Positions 25,506 through 34,166 of a stretch of DNA of 64,000 bases are shown here, in pieces (position 1 is the first letter of the stretch; every line of letters starts with the position of its first letter). This DNA comes from Brevundimonas diminuta 3F5N (GTDB lineage: Bacteria > Pseudomonadota > Alphaproteobacteria > Caulobacterales > Caulobacteraceae). Below the pieces are notes generated by a model. It made no database searches. It was not told the DNA's origin and saw only the letters and a program-made list of their open reading frames with translations. The position numbers were made by a program, and so were the translations under genes. The stretch lies in the NCBI RefSeq assembly GCF_900163625.1, contig NZ_FUIE01000010.1, positions 1-64,000 on the forward strand, in the 5' to 3' direction.

Positions 25506-26708
25506 ATGGATTTCCGGCTGAGCGAGCGGGGCGAGCACTGGCGCGAGCGGGTGCGTCGATTCATGGAGGCGGAGGTTCTGCCGCGCGAGGCGGAGTATCG
25601 CGCCGAGGTCCGCGCCGATCCCAAGCGTCAGCCGCCCGTGATGGAGGCGCTGAAGGCCAAGGCGAAGGCCGAGGGCCTGTGGAACATGTTCCTGCCGGGC
25701 GAGCATGGGGCGGGGCTGTCGAACCTGGAATACGCGCCCATCGCCGAGTTGATGGGGCGGGCGCTGTGGTCGGCCGAGGCGTTCAACTGCAACGCGCCCG
25801 ACACCGGCAATATGGAAGTCCTGCACATGTACGGCGACGCCGCTCAGCAGGAGCGGTGGCTCAAGCCGCTTATGGCGGGCGAAATTCGTTCGGCCTTCCT
25901 GATGACTGAGCCTGAGGTTGCGTCATCCGACGCCACCAACATCCAGACCCGGATCGAGCGGGACGGCGACCACTATGTCGTCAACGGCCGTAAATGGTGG
26001 TCGACCAATATGGCGCACCCGAACGTCGCCGTGACCATCGTCATGGGCAAGACGGATCCCGACGCCGCCGTTCACCAGCAGCAGAGCCAGATCATCGTTC
26101 CGGTCGACACGCCCGGCTTCCGCGTCGAGCGGATGCTGTCTGTGTTCGGCTATGACGAGGCGCCGATCGGCCACGCCGAGGTGGTGCTGGAGAACGTCCG
26201 CGTCCCGGCCTCGAACCTGATCGCGGGCGAGGGACGCGGCTTCGAGATCGCCCAGGGCCGTCTGGGGCCGGGCCGCATCCATCACTGCATGCGGACCATC
26301 GGCGCGGCCGAAAAGGCGCTGGAGCTGATGGTCGACCGCCTGCTCAGCCGCACCGCCTTCCGCAAGACCATCGCCGAGCATTCGGTGTGGGAACAGCGGG
26401 TGGCCGAGGCGCGCACCAATATCGAGATGTGCCGTCTGCTGGTGCTGAAGGCCGCCTGGATGATGGACGAGGTCGGGGCCAAGGGCGCCAAGTCCGAAAT
26501 CGCCCAGATCAAGGTCGCCGCGCCGCGCATGGCCCTGAAGGTCATTGACGACGCCATTCAGGCGTTCGGCGGCGCCGGGGTGTCGGGCGATACGCCGCTG
26601 GCCGAGATTTACGCCATGGTGCGGACCCTGCGGATCGCCGACGGCCCGGACGAGGTGCACAACCGCACCATCGCCCGGCTGGAATACGCCGCGCGGGTGG
26701 GGCGCTAG
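25506..26708 (+). CDS. Acyl-CoA dehydrogenase family protein
   Basis: This FAD-dependent acyl-CoA dehydrogenase has 400 residues. The flavin-binding motif is [31 protein letters not shown] forms the substrate loop, and the C-terminal helical domain contains [20 protein letters not shown]. The sequence resembles the ACAD10/11-like branch of longer-chain dehydrogenases rather than short-chain enzymes, but the substrate cannot be fixed. GGGAGAGG precedes the start. It may form a unit with the SCP2 gene. Confidence 0.9.
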   Translation: MDFRLSERGEHWRERVRRFMEAEVLPREAEYRAEVRADPKRQPPVMEALKAKAKAEGLWNMFLPGEHGAGLSNLEYAPIAELMGRALWSAEAFNCNAPDTGNMEVLHMYGDAAQQERWLKPLMAGEIRSAFLMTEPEVASSDATNIQTRIERDGDHYVVNGRKWWSTNMAHPNVAVTIVMGKTDPDAAVHQQQSQIIVPVDTPGFRVERMLSVFGYDEAPIGHAEVVLENVRVPASNLIAGEGRGFEIAQGRLGPGRIHHCMRTIGAAEKALELMVDRLLSRTAFRKTIAEHSVWEQRVAEARTNIEMCRLLVLKAAWMMDEVGAKGAKSEIAQIKVAAPRMALKVIDDAIQAFGGAGVSGDTPLAEIYAMVRTLRIADGPDEVHNRTIARLEYAARVGR

Positions 26709-26721
26709 GCTGTCGCGGGGC

Positions 26722-26922
26722 TCATAATTCGTCGCTGGGGGGACGCTTGTGATGATGGTGGACCGAGGGCGAACTGAAGTCGCCGTCGACGATGTCGCCC
26801 AGATAGAGGTTGGAACTGGCCTTGCTGGGCGGCGGCGGCGTGCGACCGAACAGCCAGTCCATGAAGCCGCGCTTGCCCGTGCGCGGAGCTTCGGGAGCGG
26901 GGGGGCGTTGCGGAGTCTTCAT
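26722..26922 (-). CDS. Small Pro-rich protein, 66 aa, with stress promoter
   Basis: Unknown function. The protein has a basic proline-rich N terminus, the short block KRGFMDWLFGRTPPPP, a central NLYLGDIVDGDF and a His-rich tail. It is not NepR: the conserved anti-sigma helix of that family is missing. A GGAAC-N17-GGTT promoter about 28 nt upstream suggests membership in the general stress regulon of the adjacent sigma factor. Confidence 0.65.
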   Translation of the reverse strand: MKTPQRPPAPEAPRTGKRGFMDWLFGRTPPPPSKASSNLYLGDIVDGDFSSPSVHHHHKRPPSDEL

Positions 26923-26949
26923 GACCGGCTCTCCTGAGATCGGGAATTG

Positions 26950-26975
26950 AACCCCTTCGCCGTTTCCTCTGTTCC
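26950..26975 (-). promoter_or_regulatory. EcfG-type promoter of the 66-aa gene
   Basis: On the minus strand GGAAC (26971-26975) and GGTT (26950-26953) are 17 bp apart, ending 27 nt before the start codon. The form resembles the GGAAC-N16/17-CGTT promoters of alphaproteobacterial EcfG factors. Confidence 0.6.
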
Positions 26976-26981
26976 CTCAGC

Positions 26982-27593
26982 CTAGCTGTCGTCGTCCTCA
27001 TTATTTTCATCGCCGCATAAGGAAAGGTCGCGGGCCAGTAGAAGGGCCAGGCGACGCCGCGCGCGATTGACCCGGCTCTTGACTGTGCCCACGGCGCAGC
27101 CGGCGATGTCGGCCGCCTCCTGATAGGAAAGCCCGGCGGCGCCGACCATGATGATGGCCTCGCGGTGTTCGGGCGGCAGGGTGTTCAGCGCCTGTTGCAG
27201 CGCCGTCAACTCGGCGGTCCATTCCTGGCTGGCCTCGGAGGTCAGGCTGGCGGCGTGGCGGCCCTCTTCGTCGGCCACTTCGCGGCGACGGCGGGCGGCG
27301 CCGGTGTACCAGCTGTTCCGCAGGATGGTGAACAGCCAGGCCCGCAGATTGGTCCCGGTCTCGAACCGCGCCCGGTGCGCCCAGGCCTTGACCAGGGTTT
27401 CCTGAACCAGGTCGTCCGCATCCGCCCGGTTGCGCGCCAGTGAAAAGGCGAAGGCCCGCAACGCCGGTATCTGGCACGCCAGCATGGCGCGCCAGTTGGC
27501 CGGATCGGCCAGGTCCGGCGCCCGGTCAGGCGGGGGCGGCGATGGCGGGGGCTCGATGGCGTTCGGCCCCTCTGGCATGCGAACTTCGGGCAT
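26982..27593 (-). CDS. EcfG-like RNA polymerase sigma factor
   Basis: This ECF sigma factor of 203 residues closely follows the EcfG (general stress) group. Region 2 reads LRAFAFSLARNRADADDLVQ and LRAWLFTILRNSWY, and region 4 reads GLSYQEAADIAGCAVGTVKS followed by RVNRARRRL. A proline-rich N-terminal extension precedes region 2. No nepR or phyR gene is next to it, unlike the main ecfG locus of many species, so it may be a second EcfG-type factor (SigU-like). It has a consensus promoter of its own class, which implies autoregulation. Confidence 0.88.
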   Translation of the reverse strand: MPEVRMPEGPNAIEPPPSPPPPDRAPDLADPANWRAMLACQIPALRAFAFSLARNRADADDLVQETLVKAWAHRARFETGTNLRAWLFTILRNSWYTGAARRRREVADEEGRHAASLTSEASQEWTAELTALQQALNTLPPEHREAIIMVGAAGLSYQEAADIAGCAVGTVKSRVNRARRRLALLLARDLSLCGDENNEDDDS

Positions 27594-27645
27594 GCGGCGG
27601 GATCCTGAAAAAACCTGCGCCGTTTCGGCGACTGGACCGAATCAG

Positions 27646-27670
27646 AACGCCGTCTGGCTGCGACTGTTCC
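27646..27670 (-). promoter_or_regulatory. EcfG-type promoter of the sigma factor
   Basis: On the minus strand GGAAC (27666-27670) and CGTT (27646-27649) are exactly 16 bp apart. This is a perfect match to the GGAAC-N16-CGTT stress consensus. It lies 52 nt before the start codon. Confidence 0.8.
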
Positions 27671-27790
27671 TCTGAAACAGGACCGTGAAGGCGCGCGCTG
27701 ACGGGTTCGCCTCTTGCGGAACCGCCTCGTCTCAGGCCGCATTTCTACAGGGTGACCACAGCGAACACTCACCCAGGGGCAGGCGGGATC

Positions 27791-29956
27791 ATGGCCGGAA
27801 CGCAGCGCAGACCGGCGCGCGCCGCCGGGGATTTGGAGCGATATCGTCGCGTGCGCGCGGTGATGCCGGCCCTGGCGGCATCCTTGTCCGCCGAAGACCT
27901 ACAGGCGCAGTCGATGGCCGAGGCCAGTCCCGGCAAATGGCATCTGGGGCATGTCAGCTGGTTCTTCGAAATCATGCTGCTGAGCGGGCCGGACTATGAG
28001 CCGATCGACCCTCGGCTGAAGCTGGTCCTGAATTCTTATTATGAAGCTCTGGGCGAACGCATCGGCCGGGCGGAACGCGGCCTGATGACTCGTCCGTCGC
28101 TGGCCGAGGTCATGGCCTATCGCGCCGAGGTCGACCGGAGGATGGAGGCGCGCCTGGCTGACGCCTCGGCGCCGCTGCAAGGACATGAGCGCTATCTGTT
28201 CGAACTGGGCCTGAACCACGAACAGCAGCATCAGGAGCTGTTCCTGATGGACCTGCTGCATCTGATGTCGCGTTCGCCGCTGGACCCGGCGGCCTATGAG
28301 GTCGAACCGCGCGCGGCGTCGCTGCAACCGGCGCGCGGCGGCTGGCAGACGTTCGAGGGCGGCCTTGCCGAGACGGGCGCTCCGCTTGAGGGCTTCGCCT
28401 TCGACAATGAGCGGCCCGCGCATCGCGTCTGGTTGGAGCCCTTCGCCCTGGCCGCCGACCTGACGACCAACGGCGACTGGCTGGCCTTCATGGATGACGG
28501 CGGCTACGCGAGGCCCGAACTGTGGCTGAGCGACGGCTGGACGACGGTTCAGGCGCGCGGCTGGACTGCGCCCCTCTATTGGCGTCGAGAGGAAGGGGAG
28601 GGCTGGACGGTCCTGACCCTGGCGGGACGACGGCCGGTCGACCCGGCCGCGCCGGTGCGCCACGTCAGCTTTTACGAGGCCGACGCCTTCGCGCGGTGGT
28701 CGGGCCGTCGTCTGCCGACAGAGGCGGAGTGGGAGCACGCGGCGCGCAGTCGTCCCGACGCCTTCTCCAACCTGGATGGCGAGGTTTGGCAGTGGACGGC
28801 CAGCGCCTATGGCCCCTATCCCGGCTTTCGCCCGACCGAGGGCGCGGCGACCGAGTACAACGGCAAGTTCATGGCCAATCAGATGGTGCTGCGCGGCGGC
28901 GCCTTCGCCACAGCGCCGGGCCACGCGCGGCCGACCTATCGCAACTTCTTCTACCCGGATCAGCGCTGGGCCTTCGCGGGCGTCCGCCTCGCCGCCGCCC
29001 CTGGCGACGACGCTCACCGTGACGAGACCGACGACGAGCACGAGGCCTTCCGCCGCGATCTGGTCGCGGGTCTGGCGTCGTCGCCCAAGAGCCTGCCGCC
29101 CAAATGGTTCTATGACGCGCGCGGATCGGCGTTGTTCGAGGCCATCACCCGCTTGCCGGAATATTATCCGACCCGGCAGGAGGCGGCCCTGTTGCGCCGG
29201 GTCGCTCCGCACTGGGCCGACCGCTTCGGCCCCGACGCCGTTCTGGTTGAGCTGGGATCAGGCGCCAGCGAGAAGACGCGGATCGTGCTGGACGCCGCGC
29301 CGGACCTGGCGGCCTATGTTCCCATCGACATCAGTCCCTCGGCGCTGGATGAGGCGGCCGCGCGGCTGAGGCAGGCCTATCCCGACCTGAAAGTGCTGCC
29401 CATCGTCGGCGATTTCGAACACCTGGGCGTTCTGCCGCCTGAGGCAGGGCAGGGACGTCGCATCGGTTTCTTCCCTGGTTCGACCATCGGTAATCTGGCG
29501 CCGGAGACGGCCGAGACGCTGTTGCGCGGCATGCGCGACATGCTGGGACCGGACGCCCTGTTCATTCTGGGCGTCGATCTGATCAAGGAGCCCTCGACCC
29601 TGATCGCGGCCTATGACGACGCCGAGGGTGTGACGGCCCGCTTCAATCTGAATGTCCTGGCGCGCGCCAACCGCGACCTGGGCGCGGACTTCGATCTGGA
29701 CGCCTTTGCTCATCGCGCGGTCTGGAACGCGGCCGAGGCGCGGATGGAGATGCATCTGCAGGCCCTGCGCCCCATGACGGTGCGGCTGGGCAAGCTGGTC
29801 TTCCGCCTGGCCGAGGGCGAGACGATCCATACCGAGAACTCGCGCAAGTTCGACGGGGCCCGCGTGCGCGCCTTGGCCGAAGCCGCCGGCTGGCGCGTCG
29901 AAGCGTTCGAGGTCAGCGAGACCCCGCGGGTGGCTCTGGCCCTTCTGGCCTGCTGA
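27791..29956 (+). CDS. Fused EgtB-EgtD ergothioneine biosynthesis protein
   Basis: This 721-residue protein joins two steps of ergothioneine synthesis. The N-terminal half (about 1-410) is EgtB-like: a DinB domain with the iron ligands in KWHLGHVSWFFE and NHEQQHQE, then an FGE-sulfatase fold (RLPTEAEWEHAARSR, MVLRGGAF). After a 20-residue polar linker the C-terminal half (about 420-721) is the histidine methyltransferase EgtD: KWFYDARGSALFEAI, LPEYYPTRQEA, FFPGSTIGNL and IHTENSRKF. All substrate-binding motifs are present. Start ATG 27791 is preferred over GTG 27752. EgtC and EgtE are not in the window. Confidence 0.88.
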   Translation: MAGTQRRPARAAGDLERYRRVRAVMPALAASLSAEDLQAQSMAEASPGKWHLGHVSWFFEIMLLSGPDYEPIDPRLKLVLNSYYEALGERIGRAERGLMTRPSLAEVMAYRAEVDRRMEARLADASAPLQGHERYLFELGLNHEQQHQELFLMDLLHLMSRSPLDPAAYEVEPRAASLQPARGGWQTFEGGLAETGAPLEGFAFDNERPAHRVWLEPFALAADLTTNGDWLAFMDDGGYARPELWLSDGWTTVQARGWTAPLYWRREEGEGWTVLTLAGRRPVDPAAPVRHVSFYEADAFARWSGRRLPTEAEWEHAARSRPDAFSNLDGEVWQWTASAYGPYPGFRPTEGAATEYNGKFMANQMVLRGGAFATAPGHARPTYRNFFYPDQRWAFAGVRLAAAPGDDAHRDETDDEHEAFRRDLVAGLASSPKSLPPKWFYDARGSALFEAITRLPEYYPTRQEAALLRRVAPHWADRFGPDAVLVELGSGASEKTRIVLDAAPDLAAYVPIDISPSALDEAAARLRQAYPDLKVLPIVGDFEHLGVLPPEAGQGRRIGFFPGSTIGNLAPETAETLLRGMRDMLGPDALFILGVDLIKEPSTLIAAYDDAEGVTARFNLNVLARANRDLGADFDLDAFAHRAVWNAAEARMEMHLQALRPMTVRLGKLVFRLAEGETIHTENSRKFDGARVRALAEAAGWRVEAFEVSETPRVALALLAC

Positions 29957-30036
29957 ACGCACGGTCCGCTCGTCAGGCAAAGAAAAACGGCGAGGTTTCC
30001 CGCGCCGTCGAAAAGTTCTGAAATCGATCGCGGGGA

Positions 30037-30270
30037 TCAGCGCTTCGGCGGCGCCGGGTCCTGCCCGGTCTTGTTCCGGGCGCCGTGGGAGGCTTCGCCG
30101 CCCTTGCGTCCGGCCTGGGCTGCGAGGGAGCGATCCTGAGAGAAGCTGCGCTTCTCGCTGGGCACGCTCGCGCCGCCCTTGCGGGCGATTTCGCGCTGAC
30201 GTTCCGGGTCCATGGAGGCGAAGCCTCGCTTGGAAACACCGGAGCCGCGGGTGGGCTGACCTTCGGCCAT
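30037..30270 (-). CDS. KGG-repeat stress protein, 77 aa
   Basis: This is a small hydrophilic Con-10/GsiB-type protein. KGG-type repeats are visible (SKRGFASMDPERQREIARKG, SVPSEKRSFSQDRSLAAQAG, RKGGEASHG). Such proteins accumulate in desiccation and stationary-phase stress; the mechanism is unclear. It has a GGAAC-N16-GGTT promoter and is divergent from a second stress-type gene with the same promoter form. ATG 30270 has AAGGA upstream. Confidence 0.85.
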   Translation of the reverse strand: MAEGQPTRGSGVSKRGFASMDPERQREIARKGGASVPSEKRSFSQDRSLAAQAGRKGGEASHGARNKTGQDPAPPKR

Positions 30271-30311
30271 TTCAGATGTTCCTTTCGTAGACGGTGGCGC
30301 TTGCGCAAAAG

Positions 30312-30336
30312 AACCCGGCGCCGGCGCGGAGGTTCC
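30312..30336 (-). promoter_or_regulatory. EcfG-type promoter of the KGG gene
   Basis: On the minus strand GGAAC (30332-30336) and GGTT (30312-30315) are 16 bp apart, ending 41 nt before the start codon. The site deviates from consensus only in G for C before GTT. Confidence 0.65.
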
Positions 30337-30392
30337 GAGAAAGGATTAAAACCCTGTTCGTCAAACCGGGGCCGCGCGGGTCGTTCGGCGGC

Positions 30393-30417
30393 GGAACCGC
30401 GACGATTCCGGCGGGTT
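30393..30417 (+). promoter_or_regulatory. EcfG-type promoter of the tail-anchored protein gene
   Basis: GGAAC (30393-30397) and GGTT (30414-30417) are 16 bp apart, ending 38 nt before the start at 30456. Together with the opposite site at 30312-30336 it forms a divergent pair of stress promoters. Confidence 0.65.
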
Positions 30418-30455
30418 CATCGAGGCTCTGAGTGCAGAATTCAGGAGTTCAGCCC

Positions 30456-30752
30456 ATGCCGGCTTCCAACGATCCGACCCCACGCGCCGACGGCGCCCCT
30501 TCGCCTGAGGACATTACCGAGGGCCGCTCGACGCGCAGCAACCGCCTTGAAGGGGCCGCCGATGAGATTCTGGCGAGAGGCGCGCGTCCGCGTCCCTTGC
30601 GTCGGGCCGTGCGAGAGGATGCAGCCGAAGTGCGCGACTGGGCGCGTCATCGCGGCTCTCAGGCCTGCGAGGCGATTCGCGATGAGCCGATCCGCATGAC
30701 GCTCTATGCGCTCGGGATCGGCGTTCTGATCGGCCTGCTGGCCGCGCGCTAG
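30456..30752 (+). CDS. Tail-anchored membrane protein, ElaB/DUF883-like
   Basis: This 98-residue protein has a long soluble amphipathic region (LEGAADEILARG, VREDAAEVRDWARHRGSQA) and a single C-terminal membrane helix (MTLYALGIGVLIGLLAAR). The architecture is that of ElaB/YqjD-type stress proteins with a C-terminal anchor; the family call is by architecture. ATG 30456 has CAGGAG upstream and is preferred over GTG 30432. A stress promoter precedes it, in line with the KGG neighbour. Confidence 0.75.
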   Translation: MPASNDPTPRADGAPSPEDITEGRSTRSNRLEGAADEILARGARPRPLRRAVREDAAEVRDWARHRGSQACEAIRDEPIRMTLYALGIGVLIGLLAAR

Positions 30753-30762
30753 ACCCTTATCG

Positions 30763-30785
30763 GTTCGGATTGATTCAATCCGAAC
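30763..30785. terminator. Bidirectional hairpin between convergent genes
   Basis: GTTCGGATTGA and TCAATCCGAAC form an almost continuous inverted repeat between the stress gene and the convergent hydrolase gene. T-tracts are weak on both sides. Confidence 0.45.
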
Positions 30786-30813
30786 TCAGATCAATCGCCC
30801 GTCATCAAAGACG

Positions 30814-31515
30814 TCAGGCCGGGCCGGAAGCCGGGCGCGCGATCGGCGCCGCCTGCATCGCCTGATCCGAGACGAAGGGGTTGCTGCGGCGTTCGGCCCC
30901 AAAGGTCGAATGCGGCCCGTGGCCCGGCACGAAGGTCACGTCGTCGCCCAGCGGCCACAGCTTGGTGGTGATCGCCGTCAGCAGCGCCTGATGGTCGCTG
31001 CGCGGAAAATCTGTGCGGCCGACCGAGCCCTGGAACAGCACGTCCCCGACCTGGGCGAAGCGCGCCTCTAGGTTGAAGAAGATCACATGGCCGGGCGTGT
31101 GGCCGGGGCAGTGGAAGACCTCCCACCTCGTCTCGCCCAGCGTCAGAACGTCGCCGTCGTCCAGCCACCGCGTGGGGGTGAAGCTGCGCGCTTCGGGCAG
31201 GCCGTACTTCTGGCCCTGGGTGGGAATCAGGTCGATCCAGAACTGGTCCTCAGGATGCGGGCCGACGATGTCGAGGCCGGTCTTCTCCTGCATCTCGGCG
31301 GCGGCTCCGGCATGGTCCAGGTGGCCGTGGGTGATCCAGATGGCGTCCAGCGTCAGGCCGCGCCGCGCGACCTCGCCCAGAATGGCGTCGACCGAGCCGC
31401 CGGGGTCGATGACGGCGGCCTTCTTCGTCTGCGTGCACCAGACCGTTGTGCAGTTCTGCTGAAGCGGGGTGACGGGCGTGACGAAGACGCCGATGGGGGC
31501 TGAAGGTTGGCTCAT
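30814..31515 (-). CDS. Metallo-beta-lactamase-fold hydrolase (glyoxalase II-like)
   Basis: This 233-residue zinc hydrolase is of the YcbL/glyoxalase II-like group. The metal site is THGHLDHAG (near 62-70), with further ligands in [26 protein letters not shown] and [10 protein letters not shown]. The protein lacks the C-terminal helical domain of classical glyoxalase II, and its substrate is uncertain (a thioester is likely). It is divergent from tig. Confidence 0.87.
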   Translation of the reverse strand: MSQPSAPIGVFVTPVTPLQQNCTTVWCTQTKKAAVIDPGGSVDAILGEVARRGLTLDAIWITHGHLDHAGAAAEMQEKTGLDIVGPHPEDQFWIDLIPTQGQKYGLPEARSFTPTRWLDDGDVLTLGETRWEVFHCPGHTPGHVIFFNLEARFAQVGDVLFQGSVGRTDFPRSDHQALLTAITTKLWPLGDDVTFVPGHGPHSTFGAERRSNPFVSDQAMQAAPIARPASGPA

Positions 31516-31687
31516 GCGTCATGAGATAGCGGCCCGATGCCCACAAAGGAACCGCGTTGCGTTGACGTTTCGGCCCCTTCTCGACATAAGGGCGGGCTCC
31601 GAGGCGCCGCTCCCGAAAGGGGCGGCCCTGTTGCTTTATCCACCGCGCGCCTTTGCGGCGTCGCCACAGAGCGTCAGATATCCGACC

Positions 31688-33031
31688 ATGCAAGTCGTCG
31701 AAAAGTCGAACGAAGGCCTCAGCCGCGTGATCGCGGTGACCATTCCAGTCGCTGAGCTGAATGAGAAGCTCGAAGCCCGCATCAAGGAAGTGGCTCCCCA
31801 GATGAAGCTGAAAGGCTTCCGTCCGGGCAAGGTGCCGGCCTCGTACGTCAAGAAGACCTTCGGCCGTGACTTCATGGGCGAAATCATCAACGCCTCGCTG
31901 AACGAGACCAGCCAGGGCGCTCTGGACGAGCTGAAGCTGCGTCCGGCCGCTCCGGCCGAGATGAACCTGACCTCCGACATGGACAAGGTCATCGCCGGTC
32001 AGGAAGACCTGGCCTATGAAATGTCGCTGGAAGTCATGCCGGAATTCACCCCGGTCGACCCCAAGACCCTGAAGCTGACCCGCCCGACCTATGAGGCCTC
32101 GGAAGAGGACCTGGACGAGGCGCTGAAGGAACTGGCTTCGCAAGCCAAGTCCTACGAGGACAAGAAGGGCAAGACGGTCAAGGCCGCCGACGGCGACCAA
32201 CTGACCATCGACTTCCTGGGCAAGATCGACGGCGAGGCCTTCGACGGCGGCGCCGCCACCGACGCGGACCTGGTGATCGGCTCGGGCCGCTTCATCCCCG
32301 GCTTCGAAGAGCAGCTGAAGGGCGCGAAGGTCGGCGAAGAGAAGACCATCGAAGTCACCTTCCCGGAAGAGTACCAGGCCAAGCACCTGGCCGGTAAGGC
32401 CGCGACCTTCGACGTCACCGTCAAGGCCATCAAGGCCGAGGTCGAATCCACGATCGACGACGAGTTCGCCAAGCGCATCGGCCTGGAGTCGCTGGACCAG
32501 CTGAAGGAACTGCTGAAGTCCAACCTGAACCAGCAATACGCCGGCGCCACCCGCTTCAAGCTGAAGCGCGCCCTGCTGGACGTGCTGGACGAAGGCCACG
32601 ACTTCGCCCTGCCGCCGAAGATGGTCGACGCCGAGTTTGAAGGCATCTGGGCCCAGGTTTCGGCCGACAAGGACGCCGGCCAACTGCCGGAAGAAGACGC
32701 CAAGAAGTCGGAAGACGAACTGAAGGCCGAGTATCGCAAGATCGCCGAGCGCCGCGTGCGCCTGGGTCTGGTCCTGGCCGAGATCGGTCGCGCCAACAAC
32801 GTCGGCGTGACGGATCAGGAACTGTCGAACGCCATCATGGCCGAGGCCCGCAACTATCCGGGTCAGGAAAAGATGGTGCTGGACTTCTATCGCCAGAACC
32901 CGAACGCCGCCGCCCAGCTGCGCGCGCCGATCTATGAAGAGAAGGTCGTCGACCTGATCGTCTCGGTCGCCGAGGTGAAGGACGAAGCCATCTCCAAGGA
33001 AGAGCTGCTGAAGGAAGAAGACGAGGCCTGA
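31688..33031 (+). CDS. tig: Trigger factor
   Basis: Trigger factor is the ribosome-bound chaperone and prolyl isomerase. The 447-residue product has the ribosome-binding signature [17 protein letters not shown] (near 43-60), a FKBP-type domain ([20 protein letters not shown]...GFEEQLKG) and the C-terminal helical arms. The start at 31688 gives the canonical [11 protein letters not shown]; upstream in-frame sequence is rejected. In most alphaproteobacteria tig is followed directly by clpP; here two other genes intervene. Confidence 0.96.
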   Translation: MQVVEKSNEGLSRVIAVTIPVAELNEKLEARIKEVAPQMKLKGFRPGKVPASYVKKTFGRDFMGEIINASLNETSQGALDELKLRPAAPAEMNLTSDMDKVIAGQEDLAYEMSLEVMPEFTPVDPKTLKLTRPTYEASEEDLDEALKELASQAKSYEDKKGKTVKAADGDQLTIDFLGKIDGEAFDGGAATDADLVIGSGRFIPGFEEQLKGAKVGEEKTIEVTFPEEYQAKHLAGKAATFDVTVKAIKAEVESTIDDEFAKRIGLESLDQLKELLKSNLNQQYAGATRFKLKRALLDVLDEGHDFALPPKMVDAEFEGIWAQVSADKDAGQLPEEDAKKSEDELKAEYRKIAERRVRLGLVLAEIGRANNVGVTDQELSNAIMAEARNYPGQEKMVLDFYRQNPNAAAQLRAPIYEEKVVDLIVSVAEVKDEAISKEELLKEEDEA

Positions 33032-33090
33032 TCTCGTCGTCTTACGGATCGGTAACTGTCGATCCGGTAGCCATTCAGGCAAATGAAAAG

Positions 33091-33116
33091 GGTCCGCTTC
33101 GGCGGGCCTTTTTTTT
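33091..33116 (+). terminator. Intrinsic terminator of tig
   Basis: GGTCCGC and GCGGGCC pair (one G-U) around a TTCG tetraloop and run into eight T residues. It lies 60 nt after the tig stop and just before the next gene. Confidence 0.88.
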
Positions 33117-33133
33117 GTCATGGAGCGGGGCTG

Positions 33134-34039
33134 ATGGCCTTTCTGAAGATGATGGCGTTGGCGGCAGGCCTGGTTTCGGCGGAACCAGGCCAAGTCGAGC
33201 TTCAGGCTGGCGTGGACCCTCAGGCGGCTCAGGTCGATGATGTGGAGGTGGTGGCTCGAATGCGCGCCACGCAGGTGCGGGAGCGAGTGAACGCATTTAT
33301 CGAAAGCAATATGGCGCCGCCGCATGGACGCCCGCTGGCGCGTTGGAACAAGCCTGTCTGCGTGGCCACCGCCTATTTGAATCCTCAATATGCACAGGCG
33401 GTGATTGATCGGGTGGCTGCACGGATCATCGAGGCCGGCGGCGACGTGGCCGAGCCGGGGTGCAAGGTCGATATCATGATTGTAGGCACGGACGACGGGC
33501 CGCGCACCGCCAAGGAGTTGGTTAAAGATGATCCACGCGGGTACCGTCCTTCGCGTGGTTCCACCGACCGCGGCGGCAGGGCTTTGCGGCGCTTCCAGGA
33601 AGGGGATGCTCCCGTACGTTGGTGGCACGTCAGCCTACCGGTCAACGTCGATACCGGAGAACTGGCGGTGCGCTTGGATGGAGAGGATTATCCGACGAAT
33701 ACGGTGCGTGACGCCTCCCGACTGCGCAGCAATGTACGCGATGATCTGGCGCGGGTGACGGTTATCGTGGATTTCACTCAGACAAGTCAGGTTCAGAGTA
33801 GCGCCTTGGTCGATTACATAGCTTTCGTCGCTTTGGCCCAGGTAAATCCAGAAGGTGATTTAGATGGTCAGGACACGATCTTGAACTTGTTCGAGCGACC
33901 GACGGAATATGCGGCGATGACCCAGTGGGACAGGGATTATCTTGCTGCTCTATACAGCGTCGTACCTAACCGTCCGAACATTCACGCTCAAACACGTGGG
34001 ATCGCCAGTCAAGTCATTCGTCAGCGGGAGCATCACTGA
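33134..34039 (+). CDS. Secreted hypothetical protein, paralogue A
   Basis: Unknown function. The 301-residue product has an N-terminal signal-like segment (MAFLKMMALAAGLVSA). It shares blocks with the next gene: LARWNKPVCVAT, GGDVAEPGCKVDIMIVGTDD, PVRWWHVSLPV, RLRSNVRDDLARVTVIVDF, ALAQVNPEGDL and QWDRDYLAALYSVVPNR. Two conserved Cys (PVCVA and EPGCKV) probably form a disulfide. The tandem pair sits between tig and clpP. The start at 33134 has GGAG upstream. Confidence 0.78.
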   Translation: MAFLKMMALAAGLVSAEPGQVELQAGVDPQAAQVDDVEVVARMRATQVRERVNAFIESNMAPPHGRPLARWNKPVCVATAYLNPQYAQAVIDRVAARIIEAGGDVAEPGCKVDIMIVGTDDGPRTAKELVKDDPRGYRPSRGSTDRGGRALRRFQEGDAPVRWWHVSLPVNVDTGELAVRLDGEDYPTNTVRDASRLRSNVRDDLARVTVIVDFTQTSQVQSSALVDYIAFVALAQVNPEGDLDGQDTILNLFERPTEYAAMTQWDRDYLAALYSVVPNRPNIHAQTRGIASQVIRQREHH

Positions 34040-34166
34040 ACTTGGTCGACGTGTGCTCATGATTGTGATGGAACGTTGATATCCTATTTGAGATAAAACG
34101 GGCTAGGGTTGTGCGGGCAGCTGTATGCGAGCGTGCCTAGATAGACCGTCGTCGAGGGGATAGGTG

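Noticed and set aside
26722..26922. NepR anti-sigma factor next to the EcfG-like sigma gene
   Set aside because: The 66-residue protein lacks the conserved NepR helices and is proline- and histidine-rich.
27791..29956. OvoA (ovothiol) alternative for the fused enzyme
   Set aside because: OvoA also has a C-terminal methyltransferase, but here that domain carries the EgtD motifs PEYYPTR, GSTIGN and TENSRKF.
31250..33628. 792-codon minus-strand open frame across tig
   Set aside because: It runs antisense to trigger factor and its terminator and has low-complexity composition. No recognisable domain is present.
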